Shown: positions 55,303 through 63,899 of the stretch, in pieces
How positions within the stretch are numbered: position 1 is the stretch's first letter
Layout of the letters: every line of letters starts with the position of its first letter
NCBI RefSeq assembly: GCF_002803095.1
Contig: NZ_PGLR01000019.1
Coordinates: 1-64,000, forward strand
Source: Pseudomonas sp. ZH-FAD
GTDB lineage: Bacteria; Pseudomonadota; Gammaproteobacteria; Pseudomonadales; Pseudomonadaceae
Length of the DNA stretch: 64,000 bases
Direction: 5' to 3'
Made by a program: the position numbers and the translations under genes
The notes under the pieces: model-generated
Told to the model about the DNA's origin: nothing
What the model saw: only the letters and a program-made list of their open reading frames with translations
Databases searched by the model: none

Positions 55303-56205
55303 TTGTTCGATTACAAACTTCTCGCCGCTCTGGCCGCGGTGGTGGAGCAGGCCGGCTTCGAACGCGCGGCGCAGGTGCTGGGGCTGTCGCAGTCGGCGGT
55401 GTCGCAACGCATCAAGTTGCTCGAAGCACGGGTCGGCCAGCCGGTGCTGGTGCGCGCGACGCCGCCAGCGCCTACCGAAATCGGTCGGCGCCTGCTCAAC
55501 CACGTGCAGCAGGTGCGCCTGCTCGAACGCGACCTGCAAGGCCAGGTGCCGGGGCTAGATGAACAGGCCTTGCCCGAGCGCCTGCGCATCGCCATCAACG
55601 CCGACAGCCTGGCGACCTGGTGGGCGGCGGCGACCGCCGAATTCTGTGCCGCTCAGCAGGTGTTGATGGAGCTGGTGGTGGAGGATCAGGAGGTCGGTCT
55701 CAAGCGCATGCGCGCGGGCGAGGTGGCTGGTTGCGTGTGTGCCGCCGAGCGCCCGGTGGCGGGTGCGCGCAGTCTGGCGCTGGGGGCGATGCGCTATCGC
55801 GCGCTGGCCAGCCCGGCCTTCATCGCCCGGCATTTTGCCGCTGGCGTCAGCGCTGACGCGCTGGTGCGTGCGCCAGCCATCGTTTACGGCCCGGATGATC
55901 AGTTGCAGCATCGTTATCTGGCAGGCCTCGGTGTCACCGGTGCTTTTGCCTATCACCTGTGCCCCTCGTCCGAAGGCTTCGTGCGTCTCGCTGAAGGCGG
56001 TTTGGGCTGGGGCCTGGTGCCGGAACTGCAGGTGCGCGAGGAGCTGGCCAGCGGCAGGCTGGTGGATCTGCTGCCCGAGCGCTTCATCGATGTGCCGTTG
56101 TACTGGCACCATTGGCGCAATGGCGGCGAATTGCTCAGCGAGCTGACCGAACGCCTGCGTCGCGCAGCCGGCGGCGCGCTGGTGCAGGCGCAACCCGGGC
56201 CGTAG
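55303..56205 (+). CDS. argP: ArgP (IciA) LysR-type regulator
   Basis: A 300-aa LTTR that normally activates argO in response to arginine. FDYKLLAALAAVVEQAGFERAAQVLGLSQSAVSQRIKLLEARVGQPVLVR is the signature HTH, at residues 2-51. The start codon is TTG at 55303, with TAGGAAAA before it; no ATG is available near this conserved N-terminus. It is divergent from the ACT-argO operon, 94 bp apart, the expected regulator-target layout. Confidence 0.94.
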   Translation: MFDYKLLAALAAVVEQAGFERAAQVLGLSQSAVSQRIKLLEARVGQPVLVRATPPAPTEIGRRLLNHVQQVRLLERDLQGQVPGLDEQALPERLRIAINADSLATWWAAATAEFCAAQQVLMELVVEDQEVGLKRMRAGEVAGCVCAAERPVAGARSLALGAMRYRALASPAFIARHFAAGVSADALVRAPAIVYGPDDQLQHRYLAGLGVTGAFAYHLCPSSEGFVRLAEGGLGWGLVPELQVREELASGRLVDLLPERFIDVPLYWHHWRNGGELLSELTERLRRAAGGALVQAQPGP

Positions 56206-56317
56206 GGTTCGCGGGTTAGGCTTGCCGGGTCGTCGTTCTGGCCGCCGCCGACAGCGCGCAACCGAGGTGGCGCTGCTAGAGTGCGGCAACTACAAGAATC
56301 AATGGTAGGGGATGGCG

Positions 56318-57316
56318 ATGAAGATTCTGGTCACCGGCGCGAGTGGCTTCATCGGGGGGCGCTTCGCTCGTTTCGCGCTCGAACAGGGCCTGGACGTGCG
56401 GGTCAACGGCCGTCGTGCCGAGGGCGTGCAGCATCTGATCAAGCGCGGCGCCGAGTTCGTCCAGGGCGATCTGGGGGATGCCGAGCTTGCGCAGGCGCTG
56501 TGCCGGGATGTCGAGGCCGTGGTGCACTGCGCGGGCGCGGTGGGCGTGTGGGGCGACTATGCGCATTTTCATCAGGCCAACGTCACGGTCACCGAGAATG
56601 TCGTCGATGCCTGCCTCAAACAGAAGGTGCGGCGCCTGGTGCATCTGTCCTCACCGTCGATCTATTTCGATGGCAAGTCCCATGTCGATATTCGCGAGGA
56701 GCAGGTGCCCAAGCGCTTCTCCGATCACTACGGCAAGACCAAGTACCTGGCCGAGCAGCAGGTGTTCGCCGCGCAGGAGTTCGGCCTGGAGGTGATCGCC
56801 CTGCGTCCGCGCTTCGTCACCGGCGCGGGTGATACCAGCATCTTCCCGCGCTTGATCGGCATGCAGCGCAAGGGGCGCCTGGCGATCATCGGCAATGGTC
56901 TGAACAAGGTCGACTTCACCAACGTGCACAATCTCAACGACGCCTTGCTCAGCTCGCTGCAGGTGGGCGGGGCGGCGCTCGGCCAGGTGTACAACATCAG
57001 CAACGGCGCGCCGGTGCCGCTGTGGGACGTGGTCAATTACGTGCTGCGCCGCCTGGAGTTGCCGCCGGTGACGCGGCATGTGCCGTTCCCGCTGGCCTAC
57101 GCCGCGGCGACGCTCAACGAAGGCGTGTGTCGGGTGCTGCCGGGGCGGCCCGAACCGAGTCTGTTTCGCCTTGGTGTGGCGGTGATGGCCAGGGATTTCT
57201 CCCTGAACATCGACCGTGCCCGCGAGTACCTTGGCTACGAACCCCGGGCCAGTCTGTGGGATGCACTGGATGAATTCTGCACCTGGTGGCAGGCGCAGAT
57301 GGGACCTCAGGCGTAG
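56318..57316 (+). CDS. NAD-dependent epimerase/dehydratase (3-beta-HSD-like)
   Basis: A 332-aa extended SDR. KILVTGASGFIGGRFARFAL carries the NAD glycine motif, and Tyr-Lys appears in the DHYGKTKYLAEQQ segment. Sterol-dehydrogenase-like proteins of this type act on hydroxyl or sugar groups; the substrate is not known. I prefer ATG 56318 since AGGGG (56307-56311) would abut the ATG at 56312. Its 3' end overlaps the convergent small gene by 10 bases. Confidence 0.88.
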   Translation: MKILVTGASGFIGGRFARFALEQGLDVRVNGRRAEGVQHLIKRGAEFVQGDLGDAELAQALCRDVEAVVHCAGAVGVWGDYAHFHQANVTVTENVVDACLKQKVRRLVHLSSPSIYFDGKSHVDIREEQVPKRFSDHYGKTKYLAEQQVFAAQEFGLEVIALRPRFVTGAGDTSIFPRLIGMQRKGRLAIIGNGLNKVDFTNVHNLNDALLSSLQVGGAALGQVYNISNGAPVPLWDVVNYVLRRLELPPVTRHVPFPLAYAAATLNEGVCRVLPGRPEPSLFRLGVAVMARDFSLNIDRAREYLGYEPRASLWDALDEFCTWWQAQMGPQA

Positions 57317-57594
57317 ATGCGTTGGCCGCGATAGATGCGTACCGAGCCGGTTGGCGTGCCGACCGGTATCTCGACGGCGGCCAGTGGGGTGGCCGATGCG
57401 CGCTGCGGTTGATCGGACAGTTCGGCCAGACGCTGGCCGAGGCGGCGGGTTTCTTCATCGTCGGATTTCAGGCTGCCATCGAGCATGGCGCCGACCGCGT
57501 TGGGCTGGCTCAGGCGAATGTCCACGTCCTGCTCTTCGCGTAGACGGCGACGCAGCGCTTTCATGCAGTCCAGTACTTCTTTGTTCAGTTCCAT
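57307..57594 (-). CDS. Small conserved-looking hypothetical protein
   Basis: A 95-aa soluble protein starting MELNKEVLDCMKALRRRLREEQ (ATG at 57594; two codons longer if 57600 is used). It is charged and helical at the N-terminus, with a Pro-rich centre. No domain is recognised. It is convergent with the epimerase gene and alone on its strand. Confidence 0.65.
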   Translation of the reverse strand: MELNKEVLDCMKALRRRLREEQDVDIRLSQPNAVGAMLDGSLKSDDEETRRLGQRLAELSDQPQRASATPLAAVEIPVGTPTGSVRIYRGQRIYA

Positions 57595-57952
57595 TGCCAC
57601 TTCCCCCGATTGGTTGAAGGGTCACGGACTTTGGCGTTCCACGCCTTCCGTAACCTGAACAGCCTCTTCCCTGCGGCTGTAACACCCGTTCGTGTTGTAT
57701 TGCTTTGCAGAACTTTCAGGCCGCCTGCTGGCTTGTGAGCGACGCGCTATCGGCTCGTTCACGACGGGAGAAAAAGCAAAGTGCGTACCAGTTCATGTTT
57801 TGCGGAACTGCTGGGCTGCAGGCGAGTCGATGGCCCTGTCGCGCCCTTCGTCGGTGCGCCGCGCACCTGCTTGGCGCGACGCTGATGGTGTAATGGCGAA
57901 TCGGTATACTGCGCGGCATTTCCGTTCATTCGTTCCAACCATAGGTCCGACC
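57595..57952. other. Gene-free region between divergent small gene and coiled-coil gene
   Basis: About 360 bp without a credible gene. The frame of the coiled-coil gene is open upstream to 57692 but that part lacks coding style and a ribosome site. A TATACT -10-like hexamer is at 57905-57910. No repeat or palindrome stands out. Confidence 0.5.
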
Positions 57953-58801
57953 ATGCGTAACGACGCCAACGACGAACTCGACAACCTGCCCAGCCTGACT
58001 CCGGAGCGCCGTGAGGATTTCGCCGAGCCGCGTGAGGAGCCCGCCGCGCGCAGCAGCCGCGTGACCAGCAGCAAGGCTGCAGTGGCCAAGGGCGCCAGTA
58101 CCGGGCCGCTGTGGGCGCTGGTTGGCGCGCTGAGTTTCGCCCTGGCCGGCCTGGGCTGGTGGAGCCTGCAGCAGATCGGCCTGATGGAGCAGCGCCTGGT
58201 GGCGACCCAGGAAAGCTTCGCGCGCATCAGCGAGGAGGCGGCCGGACGAATTCAGGATATTTCCGGCAAGGTGGTGGCCACCGAGTCCAACGTCACCAGC
58301 GGCAGCGAGGCACTCAAGCTGCAGGTCAAGCAGCTGGAAAATCGCCTGGCCGAGCTGGGCAAGCAGCAACAGCAGAGCGCCACGGCGCAAGCAGCGCTGG
58401 ACAAGCGTATCGAGCAGTTGGGTGCGGAGCTCAAGAGTGGCATCGGCGCCAGCGCCGACTTCGACAAGCGTCTGCAGGCGCTCTCCACCGAGCAGGCAGC
58501 GCTGAAATCCGCCCAGGCGGACGTCAAGGCGACCCAGGCCGAACTGGCCAAGCTCGATACCCGCATCAAGGCCCTCGGTGGCGATATCGATGCGCTGAAG
58601 AAGCAGGGCAATCCGGCGCAATCGATCCGTAGCCTGGAGCAGGATCTGCTGGTGCTGCGCAGCGAGCTGGACAACCGCCCGGCCGCCAGTGCCGGGCCGA
58701 ATACCGCCGAGTTCGATGCCTTCCGCGCGCAGATGACGCGCAACATCAATACCCTGCAGAGCCAGGTGGTGAATCTGCAGCAGCAGATCAATCAGCGCTG
58801 A
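57953..58801 (+). CDS. Membrane-anchored coiled-coil protein of unknown function
   Basis: A 282-aa protein. The first 50 residues are acidic and polar, then comes one membrane helix (GPLWALVGALSFALAGLGWWSL, about residues 47-68). After that there is a long coiled coil rich in Ala, Leu, Gln and Lys to the C-terminus (LKLQVKQLENRLAELGKQQQQ). The topology suggests a periplasmic coiled coil, perhaps a cell-envelope organiser. Homologues are sometimes labelled ATPase, but I see no Walker motif. The ATG at 57953 is chosen because coding style begins there. A strong terminator follows. Confidence 0.8.
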   Translation: MRNDANDELDNLPSLTPERREDFAEPREEPAARSSRVTSSKAAVAKGASTGPLWALVGALSFALAGLGWWSLQQIGLMEQRLVATQESFARISEEAAGRIQDISGKVVATESNVTSGSEALKLQVKQLENRLAELGKQQQQSATAQAALDKRIEQLGAELKSGIGASADFDKRLQALSTEQAALKSAQADVKATQAELAKLDTRIKALGGDIDALKKQGNPAQSIRSLEQDLLVLRSELDNRPAASAGPNTAEFDAFRAQMTRNINTLQSQVVNLQQQINQR

Positions 58802-58815
58802 GTGCCACCATCTCG

Positions 58816-58852
58816 ATAAACGAACGCCCCGCAATGCGGGGCGTTCGTTTAT
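58816..58852 (+). terminator. Strong Rho-independent terminator
   Basis: AAACGAACGCCCCGC and GCGGGGCGTTCGTTT pair across AAT, followed by ATT. It ends the coiled-coil gene and, given its symmetry, may also act on the convergent Old Yellow Enzyme gene. Confidence 0.9.
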
Positions 58853-58860
58853 TGGTCGCG

Positions 58861-58907
58861 GCTAAAGCCCCTCCCACAGGATATCGCTTGCGGGAGGTGC
58901 ATTAGCT
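58861..58907. repeat. REP-like imperfect palindrome
   Basis: GCTAAAGCCCCTCCCACA at the left and TGCGGGAGGTGCATTAGC at the right form an imperfect palindrome. It lies between convergent genes, similar in CTCCCAC/GTGGGAG theme to 61089-61147. Confidence 0.6.
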
Positions 58908-58913
58908 GCGATC

Positions 58914-59963
58914 TTACAGACGCGGATAGTCGATATAGCCGACCGGGCCGGAGCCGTAGAAGGTTTCCGGGTGCGGCTCGTTCAGCGCGGCGTCCTGTTC
59001 CAGGCGTTGCGGCAGGTCCGGGTTGGCTATGAAGGGGATGCCGAAAGCCACGGCATCAGCCTTGCCTTCGGCCAGCCAGGCGTTGGCCTGATCCTTGGTG
59101 AAGCGTTCGTTGGCGATGAATACGCCGCCGAATTCCTTCTTCAGTTGCGGCGTCAGGCTGTCGTCGTCGGCTTTTTCGCGAGCGCAGATGAAGGCGATGC
59201 CGCGTTTGCCCAGCTCGCGAGCGACGTAGCCGAAGGTTTCGCCGCGGTTGGCGTCACCCATGTCGTGCGAATCGGCACGCGGTGCCAGGTGTACGCCGAC
59301 GCGGCCGGCGCCCCATACCGAGATGGCTGCATCGGTCACTTCCAGCAGCAGACGCGCGCGGTTCTCGACGCTGCCACCGTAGCGGTCGGTGCGCTGGTTG
59401 GTGCTGCTCTGCAGGAACTGGTCGAGCAGGTAACCGTTGGCACCGTGGATTTCCACACCATCGAAACCGGCGGCCATGGCGTTCTCGGCGCCTTGACGAT
59501 AAGCCTCGACGATATCGGCGATTTCTTCGGTCTCCAGTGCACGTGGGGTAACGAAGTCCTTGATCGGGCGCACCAGGCTGACGTGGCCGGCCGGCTGGAT
59601 CGCGCTGGGAGCGACCGGCAGTTCGCCGTTCAGGTAGATGGGGTCGGAGATGCGGCCGACGTGCCACAGCTGCAGGACGATCTTGCCGCCATGGGCGTGT
59701 ATCGCCTGGGTGATGTTGCTCCAGCCGCGGATCTGCGCATCCGACCAGATGCCGGGGGTGTTCGGGTAGCCCACGCCCATCGGCGTGACAGCAGTGGCTT
59801 CGCTGATGATCAGGCCGGCCGAGGCGCGCTGCACGTAGTACTCGGCCATCAGCGCGTTGGGCACGCGGCCTTCGTCGGCGCGGCAGCGGGTCAGCGGCGC
59901 CATGATGATGCGGTTGTTCAGGTGCAGATCACCGATCTGGATGGGGTCGAACAGTGTGGGCAT
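58914..59963 (-). CDS. Old Yellow Enzyme family alkene reductase (NemA-like)
   Basis: A 349-aa FMN-dependent ene-reductase of the NemA/xenobiotic reductase type. DPIQIGDLHLNNRIIMAPLTR opens it, the active-site region FDGVEIHGANGYLLDQFL holds the catalytic His-Asn pair, and RYGGSVENRARLLLEV follows. It reduces electron-poor double bonds, for example N-ethylmaleimide or nitro-compounds, with NAD(P)H. It is encoded 27 bp behind an ArsR-family regulator in one operon. Confidence 0.95.
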   Translation of the reverse strand: MPTLFDPIQIGDLHLNNRIIMAPLTRCRADEGRVPNALMAEYYVQRASAGLIISEATAVTPMGVGYPNTPGIWSDAQIRGWSNITQAIHAHGGKIVLQLWHVGRISDPIYLNGELPVAPSAIQPAGHVSLVRPIKDFVTPRALETEEIADIVEAYRQGAENAMAAGFDGVEIHGANGYLLDQFLQSSTNQRTDRYGGSVENRARLLLEVTDAAISVWGAGRVGVHLAPRADSHDMGDANRGETFGYVARELGKRGIAFICAREKADDDSLTPQLKKEFGGVFIANERFTKDQANAWLAEGKADAVAFGIPFIANPDLPQRLEQDAALNEPHPETFYGSGPVGYIDYPRL

Positions 59964-59990
59964 GGTGGTTTCTCCGAGGGAAAGGTCAAA

Positions 59991-60311
59991 TCAGAGTTGC
60001 TGGCCGAGGCGCTCGACGAAAGCCTGGATCAGCTCGTCGTTGCGCTTGAAGAAGTGCCACTGGCCGACCTTGCGACTGGTCACCAGACCGGCGCGTTGCA
60101 GGGTGGTCAGATGGGCGGAAACGGTGGATTGCGACAGCCCGGTGCGCAGGAAAATCTTGCCGGCGCACACGCCGATCTCCAGCGGGTGATCCTGTTCGGC
60201 GAAGTTGAGCTCGGGCTCCTTCAGCCAGTCGAGGATGTCGCGGCGTACTGGGTGGGCGAGGGCCTTGATGATGGTGTCGATGTCCATGGCGGTGTCGGTG
60301 TGTATCGTCAT
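59991..60311 (-). CDS. ArsR-family regulator
   Basis: A 106-aa winged-helix regulator: IIKALAHPVRRDILDWL at the front, and the recognition helix in LSQSTVSAHLTTLQRAGLVTSRKVGQWHFFKR. It has a single cysteine (EIGVCAGKI), so thiol or electrophile sensing is possible, as with other regulators of Old Yellow Enzymes. ATG 60311 is chosen because AAGG lies upstream and an operator sits at 60323-60344; longer frames would run through that operator. Confidence 0.9.
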   Translation of the reverse strand: MTIHTDTAMDIDTIIKALAHPVRRDILDWLKEPELNFAEQDHPLEIGVCAGKIFLRTGLSQSTVSAHLTTLQRAGLVTSRKVGQWHFFKRNDELIQAFVERLGQQL

Positions 60312-60322
60312 GGGGCGAACCT

Positions 60323-60344
60323 TATATCGTCTTTGAGCGATATA
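60323..60344. promoter_or_regulatory. ArsR-type operator TATATCG-N8-CGATATA
   Basis: Perfect 7-bp arms separated by eight bases, 12 bp before the arsR-like ATG. This is the expected place for autorepression of the regulator/ene-reductase operon. Confidence 0.75.
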
Positions 60345-60413
60345 CAGATTGATTGTGCCAATAGTCTCCATCAACGGCTTCGATTGTCCTGCTCAGGGCG
60401 GTAAGCTCGTGTC

Positions 60414-60998
60414 ATGAACTACCTGGCCCATCTTCATCTTGGCGGCGATGCGCCGCCGCAACTGCTCGGCAGCCTGTATGGCGACTTCGTCAAGGGCCCC
60501 CTGGCCGGACGCTGGCCGACTGAGATCGAAGCGGCCATCCGCCTGCACCGGCGCATCGACGCCTTTACCGACAGCCACCCGCTACAGGCACGCGCGCGTG
60601 CCCGGTTTCCCGCCGCGCGGCGACGCACGGCCGGCATGCTGCTGGACCTGTTCTTCGACCATTGCCTGGCCCGCGATTGGGCCGAGTATGCGGCGCAGCC
60701 GCTGGACCATTTCACCCGCGAGGTGTACCGGGTGCTGGCCGCCGAGGCCGAGCTGCCAGGGCGCCTGGCGCTGATGGCGCCGCGCATGGCGGCGCAGGAC
60801 TGGCTGGGCAGCTACCGCGAGTTCGCGGTGCTGGAGCAGGTGATCGCTGGCATGCAGCGACGGCTGTCGCGGCCGCAGTTGCTCGACGGCAGCCTGGCGG
60901 AGTTGGAGCGGCTGTACGAGCCGCTCAGTGAGGACTTCAGTGCCTTCTACCCCGAACTGATGGCCTTCGCCGAGGCCGAACTGAACGCATCGAGGTAG
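60414..60998 (+). CDS. acpH: AcpH acyl-carrier-protein phosphodiesterase
   Basis: A 194-aa enzyme that removes the phosphopantetheine arm from acyl carrier protein. The motifs MNYLAHLHLGGDAPPQLLGSLYGDFVKG, IRLHRRIDAFTDSHP and LDLFFDHCLARDW are the AcpH (DUF479) signature, with HD-type metal residues. Length is typical. It is divergent from the arsR-like operon. Confidence 0.94.
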   Translation: MNYLAHLHLGGDAPPQLLGSLYGDFVKGPLAGRWPTEIEAAIRLHRRIDAFTDSHPLQARARARFPAARRRTAGMLLDLFFDHCLARDWAEYAAQPLDHFTREVYRVLAAEAELPGRLALMAPRMAAQDWLGSYREFAVLEQVIAGMQRRLSRPQLLDGSLAELERLYEPLSEDFSAFYPELMAFAEAELNASR

Positions 60999-61002
60999 CG
61001 GC

Positions 61003-61064
61003 GGTGCGCGCAGCGCACCCTACATGTGAACCGAGTCTGGACCGTAGGGTGCGCCGTGCGCACC
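61003..61064. repeat. Long-armed REP palindrome 1
   Basis: Two 21-base arms (61003-61023 and 61044-61064), starting GGTGCGCGCAGCGCACC and ending GCGCCGTGCGCACC, pair with few mismatches around a 20-base centre. The GTAGGGTGCGC theme also appears at 40808-40828. Confidence 0.85.
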
Positions 61065-61088
61065 AGGGCTTTCGCCGCTGCGACGTTC

Positions 61089-61147
61089 GCTGCCAAAGCG
61101 CCTCCCACCAGGTTTCGCGTCGGGCGCTGTGGGAGGGGCGTCAGCCG
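61089..61147. repeat. REP palindrome 2
   Basis: GCTGCCAAAGCGCCTCCCAC at the left and GTGGGAGGGGCGTCAGC at the right form an imperfect palindrome between acpH and the ATPase gene. It probably also serves as 3' structure for the convergent transcripts. Confidence 0.75.
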
Positions 61148-61181
61148 CGACGACCATCACTGCAATCTCTCCTTCAGCGGC

Positions 61182-63899
61182 TCAGGCCGCCTGAGCATGC
61201 AGGCCAAAGCGCCGCACCACCCATTTCTCCAGCTCCGCCACGGCGAACAGCGCCAGGCCTGCCAGCAGTACCCGCAGCCATTCCTCTGGGCTCAGGCCGA
61301 CCGAGCCGAATACCCCCTGCAGCGGCGGTGCATAGGTGAACAACAGCTGCAGCACCAGGCAGATGGCGATGGTCACCAGCACCGCGCGGTTGCCCAGCAG
61401 GGCGTCGCGGTTGAGCACCGAGCCGAAGATGCTGCGGCTGTTGAACAGGTAGAAGATTTCGCACATCACCACGGCATTCACTGCGATGGTGCGGGCGCTT
61501 TCCAGGCTGTTGCCAAGCTTCAGCTCCCAGAGGAACAGGCCGATGCCCGCGCCGGCAATCAGCAGCGAAACCATTACCACGCGCCAGACGAAGAAGCCGG
61601 ATAGCAGGGGCTCGTTCGGTGCGCGTGGGGCGCGCTGCATCAAACCGCGTTCGCTGGGTTCGAAGGCCAGCGCCAGGCCCAGGGTGCTGGAGGTGACCAT
61701 GTTGATCCACAGCACCTGCGCCGGCGTCAGTGGCAGCACCACCTGGAACAGAATGGCGAAGATCACGATCAGCGACTGGCCGCCATTGGTCGGTAGAGAA
61801 AACAGGATGAATTTCTTCAGGTTGTCGTAGATCGCCCGACCCTCGCGCACGGCCCCGGCGATGGTGGCGAAGTTGTCGTCGGCCAGCACTACTTCGGCTG
61901 CTTCCTTGGCCGCTTCGGTGCCCTTGTTGCCCATCGCCACGCCGACGTCGGCGCGCTTCAGGGCCGGTGCGTCGTTGACGCCATCGCCGGTCATGGCCAC
62001 GACCTCGCCGCTGTCCTGCATGGCCTGCACCAGGCGCAGTTTGTGCTCGGGGCTGGCGCGGGCGAATACCTCGACGCCGGGCAACACCTCGCGCAGGCGG
62101 CGGTCATCGAGCAGTTCCAGCTCGGCGCCGGTCATCGCCGGCAGGCCGACGCCGATGCCTAGTTGCGCACCGATGGCGCGGGCCGTCTCGGCATGGTCGC
62201 CAGTGATCATCTTTACCCGGATGCCGGCTCGCTGGCATTCGGCGACAGCGGCGATGGCCTCCTCGCGTGGCGGGTCGATGATGCCGACCAGCGCGAGCAG
62301 AGTCAGCCCATCTTCTACGTCGTCGAAGCTCAGGTTGCGTTGCTCGGTCGGTGCCGTTTTGCTGGCCAGTGCCAGCAGGCGCAGGCCACGGGCAGCCAGA
62401 TCGGTGGCCTGGCGTCGCCAGTAGTCGGCATCCAGAGCCGTGTTAGCGCCGTCGGCGCTGCGCTGGCTGGCGCACATTTCCAGCACGCGCTCGGGGGCGC
62501 CCTTGAGGTAGACCAGGCCATGGCCTGCGTGGTCATGGTGCAGGGTGGCCATGAAACGGTGTTCGGACTCGAACGGAATCGCGTCACTGCGGGGCAGTTG
62601 TGTGTGCAGCGACTGGATATCGAGACCGCTTTTCAGCGCCAGGGTCAGCAGCGCGCCTTCGGTCGGGTCGCCATGCAGTTGCCAGTGGCCGGCGGCGTCC
62701 TGTTGCAGGCGGGCGTCGTTGCACAGCTGTGCGGCACGGGCGATCTCCAGCAGTTCGGTGTCGGGCTCAAGCAGCTTGCCGTCCTGGTGGAAGGCGCCTT
62801 CCGGGGCATAGCCGACGCCGCTGATATCGAGGATGCGGCTGGCGCTGACCACGCGTTGTACGGTCATTTCGTTGCGGGTCAGGGTGCCGGTCTTGTCCGA
62901 GCAGATCACCGTCACCGAGCCCAGGGTTTCCACTGCCGGCAGGCGGCGGACGATGGCATTGTGGCCGGCCATGCGCTGCACGCCGAGGGCGAGGATCACC
63001 GTCATGATCGCCGGCAGACCCTCGGGGATGGCCGAGGCGGTCAGCGCCACCACCATCATGAACATCTCCCCCGGATTCTGGCTGTGCCAGAGGATGCCAA
63101 GGATGAAGGTGGCCAAGGCCAGGATCAGGATGATCACCGCCAGCCAGCGGCTGAACTGTTCGATCTGTCTCAGCAGCGGCGTGGACAACGCCTGTACCTG
63201 CTGCAGCATCGCGCCGATTCGGCCGAGCTCGGTGTCGGCGCCGCTGGCCACCACCACACCGCTGGCCTGGCCGCTACTGACCAGCGTGCCCGAATAAGCC
63301 ATGCAGCGGCGGTCGCCGAGTGCGGCGTCGGCGTTGCAGTGCGCCACGGATTTTTCCACCGGTACCGATTCGCCGGTCAGCGCCGCTTCTTCCACCAGCA
63401 GGTTCTTCACGCTGATCAGGCGCAGGTCGGCTGGCACCTTGTCGCCGGATACCAGCAGCACGATGTCGCCGGGCACCAGGCGCTCGGCATCGATTTCATG
63501 GCGTTCACCGCCACGCAGCACCATGGCGTGGGGCGAGAGCATGCTGCGGATGGCGTCCAGCGCGTTCTCCGCCTTGCCTTCCTGGATGAAGCCGATGATC
63601 ACGTTGATCAGCACGGCGGCAAGGATCACCGAGGTATCGACCCAATGGCCGAGCAGGGCGGTGATCAGGGCGGCGACCAGCATCATGTAGAGCAGCACGT
63701 TGTGGAACTGATAGAGCAGGCGCAGCAGCGGTCCACGGCGTTGCGGCGGCGGCAGGCGGTTGGCGCCGTGGCGTTGCAGGCGCAGTTCGGCTTCGTCCTG
63801 GCTGAGACCGCTGGCGCTGCTGTGCTGGGCATCGAGCGCTTGTTGTGCAGTCAAACCGTGCCAGGTGTGGTCACTATGTTGTGAGGGGGCATTGCCCAT
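61182..63899 (-). CDS. P2-type cation-transporting ATPase
   Basis: A 905-aa inner-membrane pump of the Ca2+/Na+-type P-ATPase family. The actuator loop has LTGESVPVEKS, the phosphorylated Asp is in CSDKTGTLTRNEM, the helix-4 ion site is IPEGLPAIMTVILALGVQRM, and the hinge is TGDGVNDAPALKRADVGVAMG. The C-terminal cation_ATPase_C domain has the last helices. Ten helices are expected. The ion is unknown; the PEGL site suits Ca2+ or another divalent cation. It is monocistronic, and the window ends in its upstream region. Confidence 0.92.
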   Translation of the reverse strand: MGNAPSQHSDHTWHGLTAQQALDAQHSSASGLSQDEAELRLQRHGANRLPPPQRRGPLLRLLYQFHNVLLYMMLVAALITALLGHWVDTSVILAAVLINVIIGFIQEGKAENALDAIRSMLSPHAMVLRGGERHEIDAERLVPGDIVLLVSGDKVPADLRLISVKNLLVEEAALTGESVPVEKSVAHCNADAALGDRRCMAYSGTLVSSGQASGVVVASGADTELGRIGAMLQQVQALSTPLLRQIEQFSRWLAVIILILALATFILGILWHSQNPGEMFMMVVALTASAIPEGLPAIMTVILALGVQRMAGHNAIVRRLPAVETLGSVTVICSDKTGTLTRNEMTVQRVVSASRILDISGVGYAPEGAFHQDGKLLEPDTELLEIARAAQLCNDARLQQDAAGHWQLHGDPTEGALLTLALKSGLDIQSLHTQLPRSDAIPFESEHRFMATLHHDHAGHGLVYLKGAPERVLEMCASQRSADGANTALDADYWRRQATDLAARGLRLLALASKTAPTEQRNLSFDDVEDGLTLLALVGIIDPPREEAIAAVAECQRAGIRVKMITGDHAETARAIGAQLGIGVGLPAMTGAELELLDDRRLREVLPGVEVFARASPEHKLRLVQAMQDSGEVVAMTGDGVNDAPALKRADVGVAMGNKGTEAAKEAAEVVLADDNFATIAGAVREGRAIYDNLKKFILFSLPTNGGQSLIVIFAILFQVVLPLTPAQVLWINMVTSSTLGLALAFEPSERGLMQRAPRAPNEPLLSGFFVWRVVMVSLLIAGAGIGLFLWELKLGNSLESARTIAVNAVVMCEIFYLFNSRSIFGSVLNRDALLGNRAVLVTIAICLVLQLLFTYAPPLQGVFGSVGLSPEEWLRVLLAGLALFAVAELEKWVVRRFGLHAQAA

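Noticed and set aside
57692..57952. Longer start for the coiled-coil protein
   Set aside because: The upstream part lacks coding style and a ribosome site; the acidic N-terminus from 57953 makes a sensible protein.
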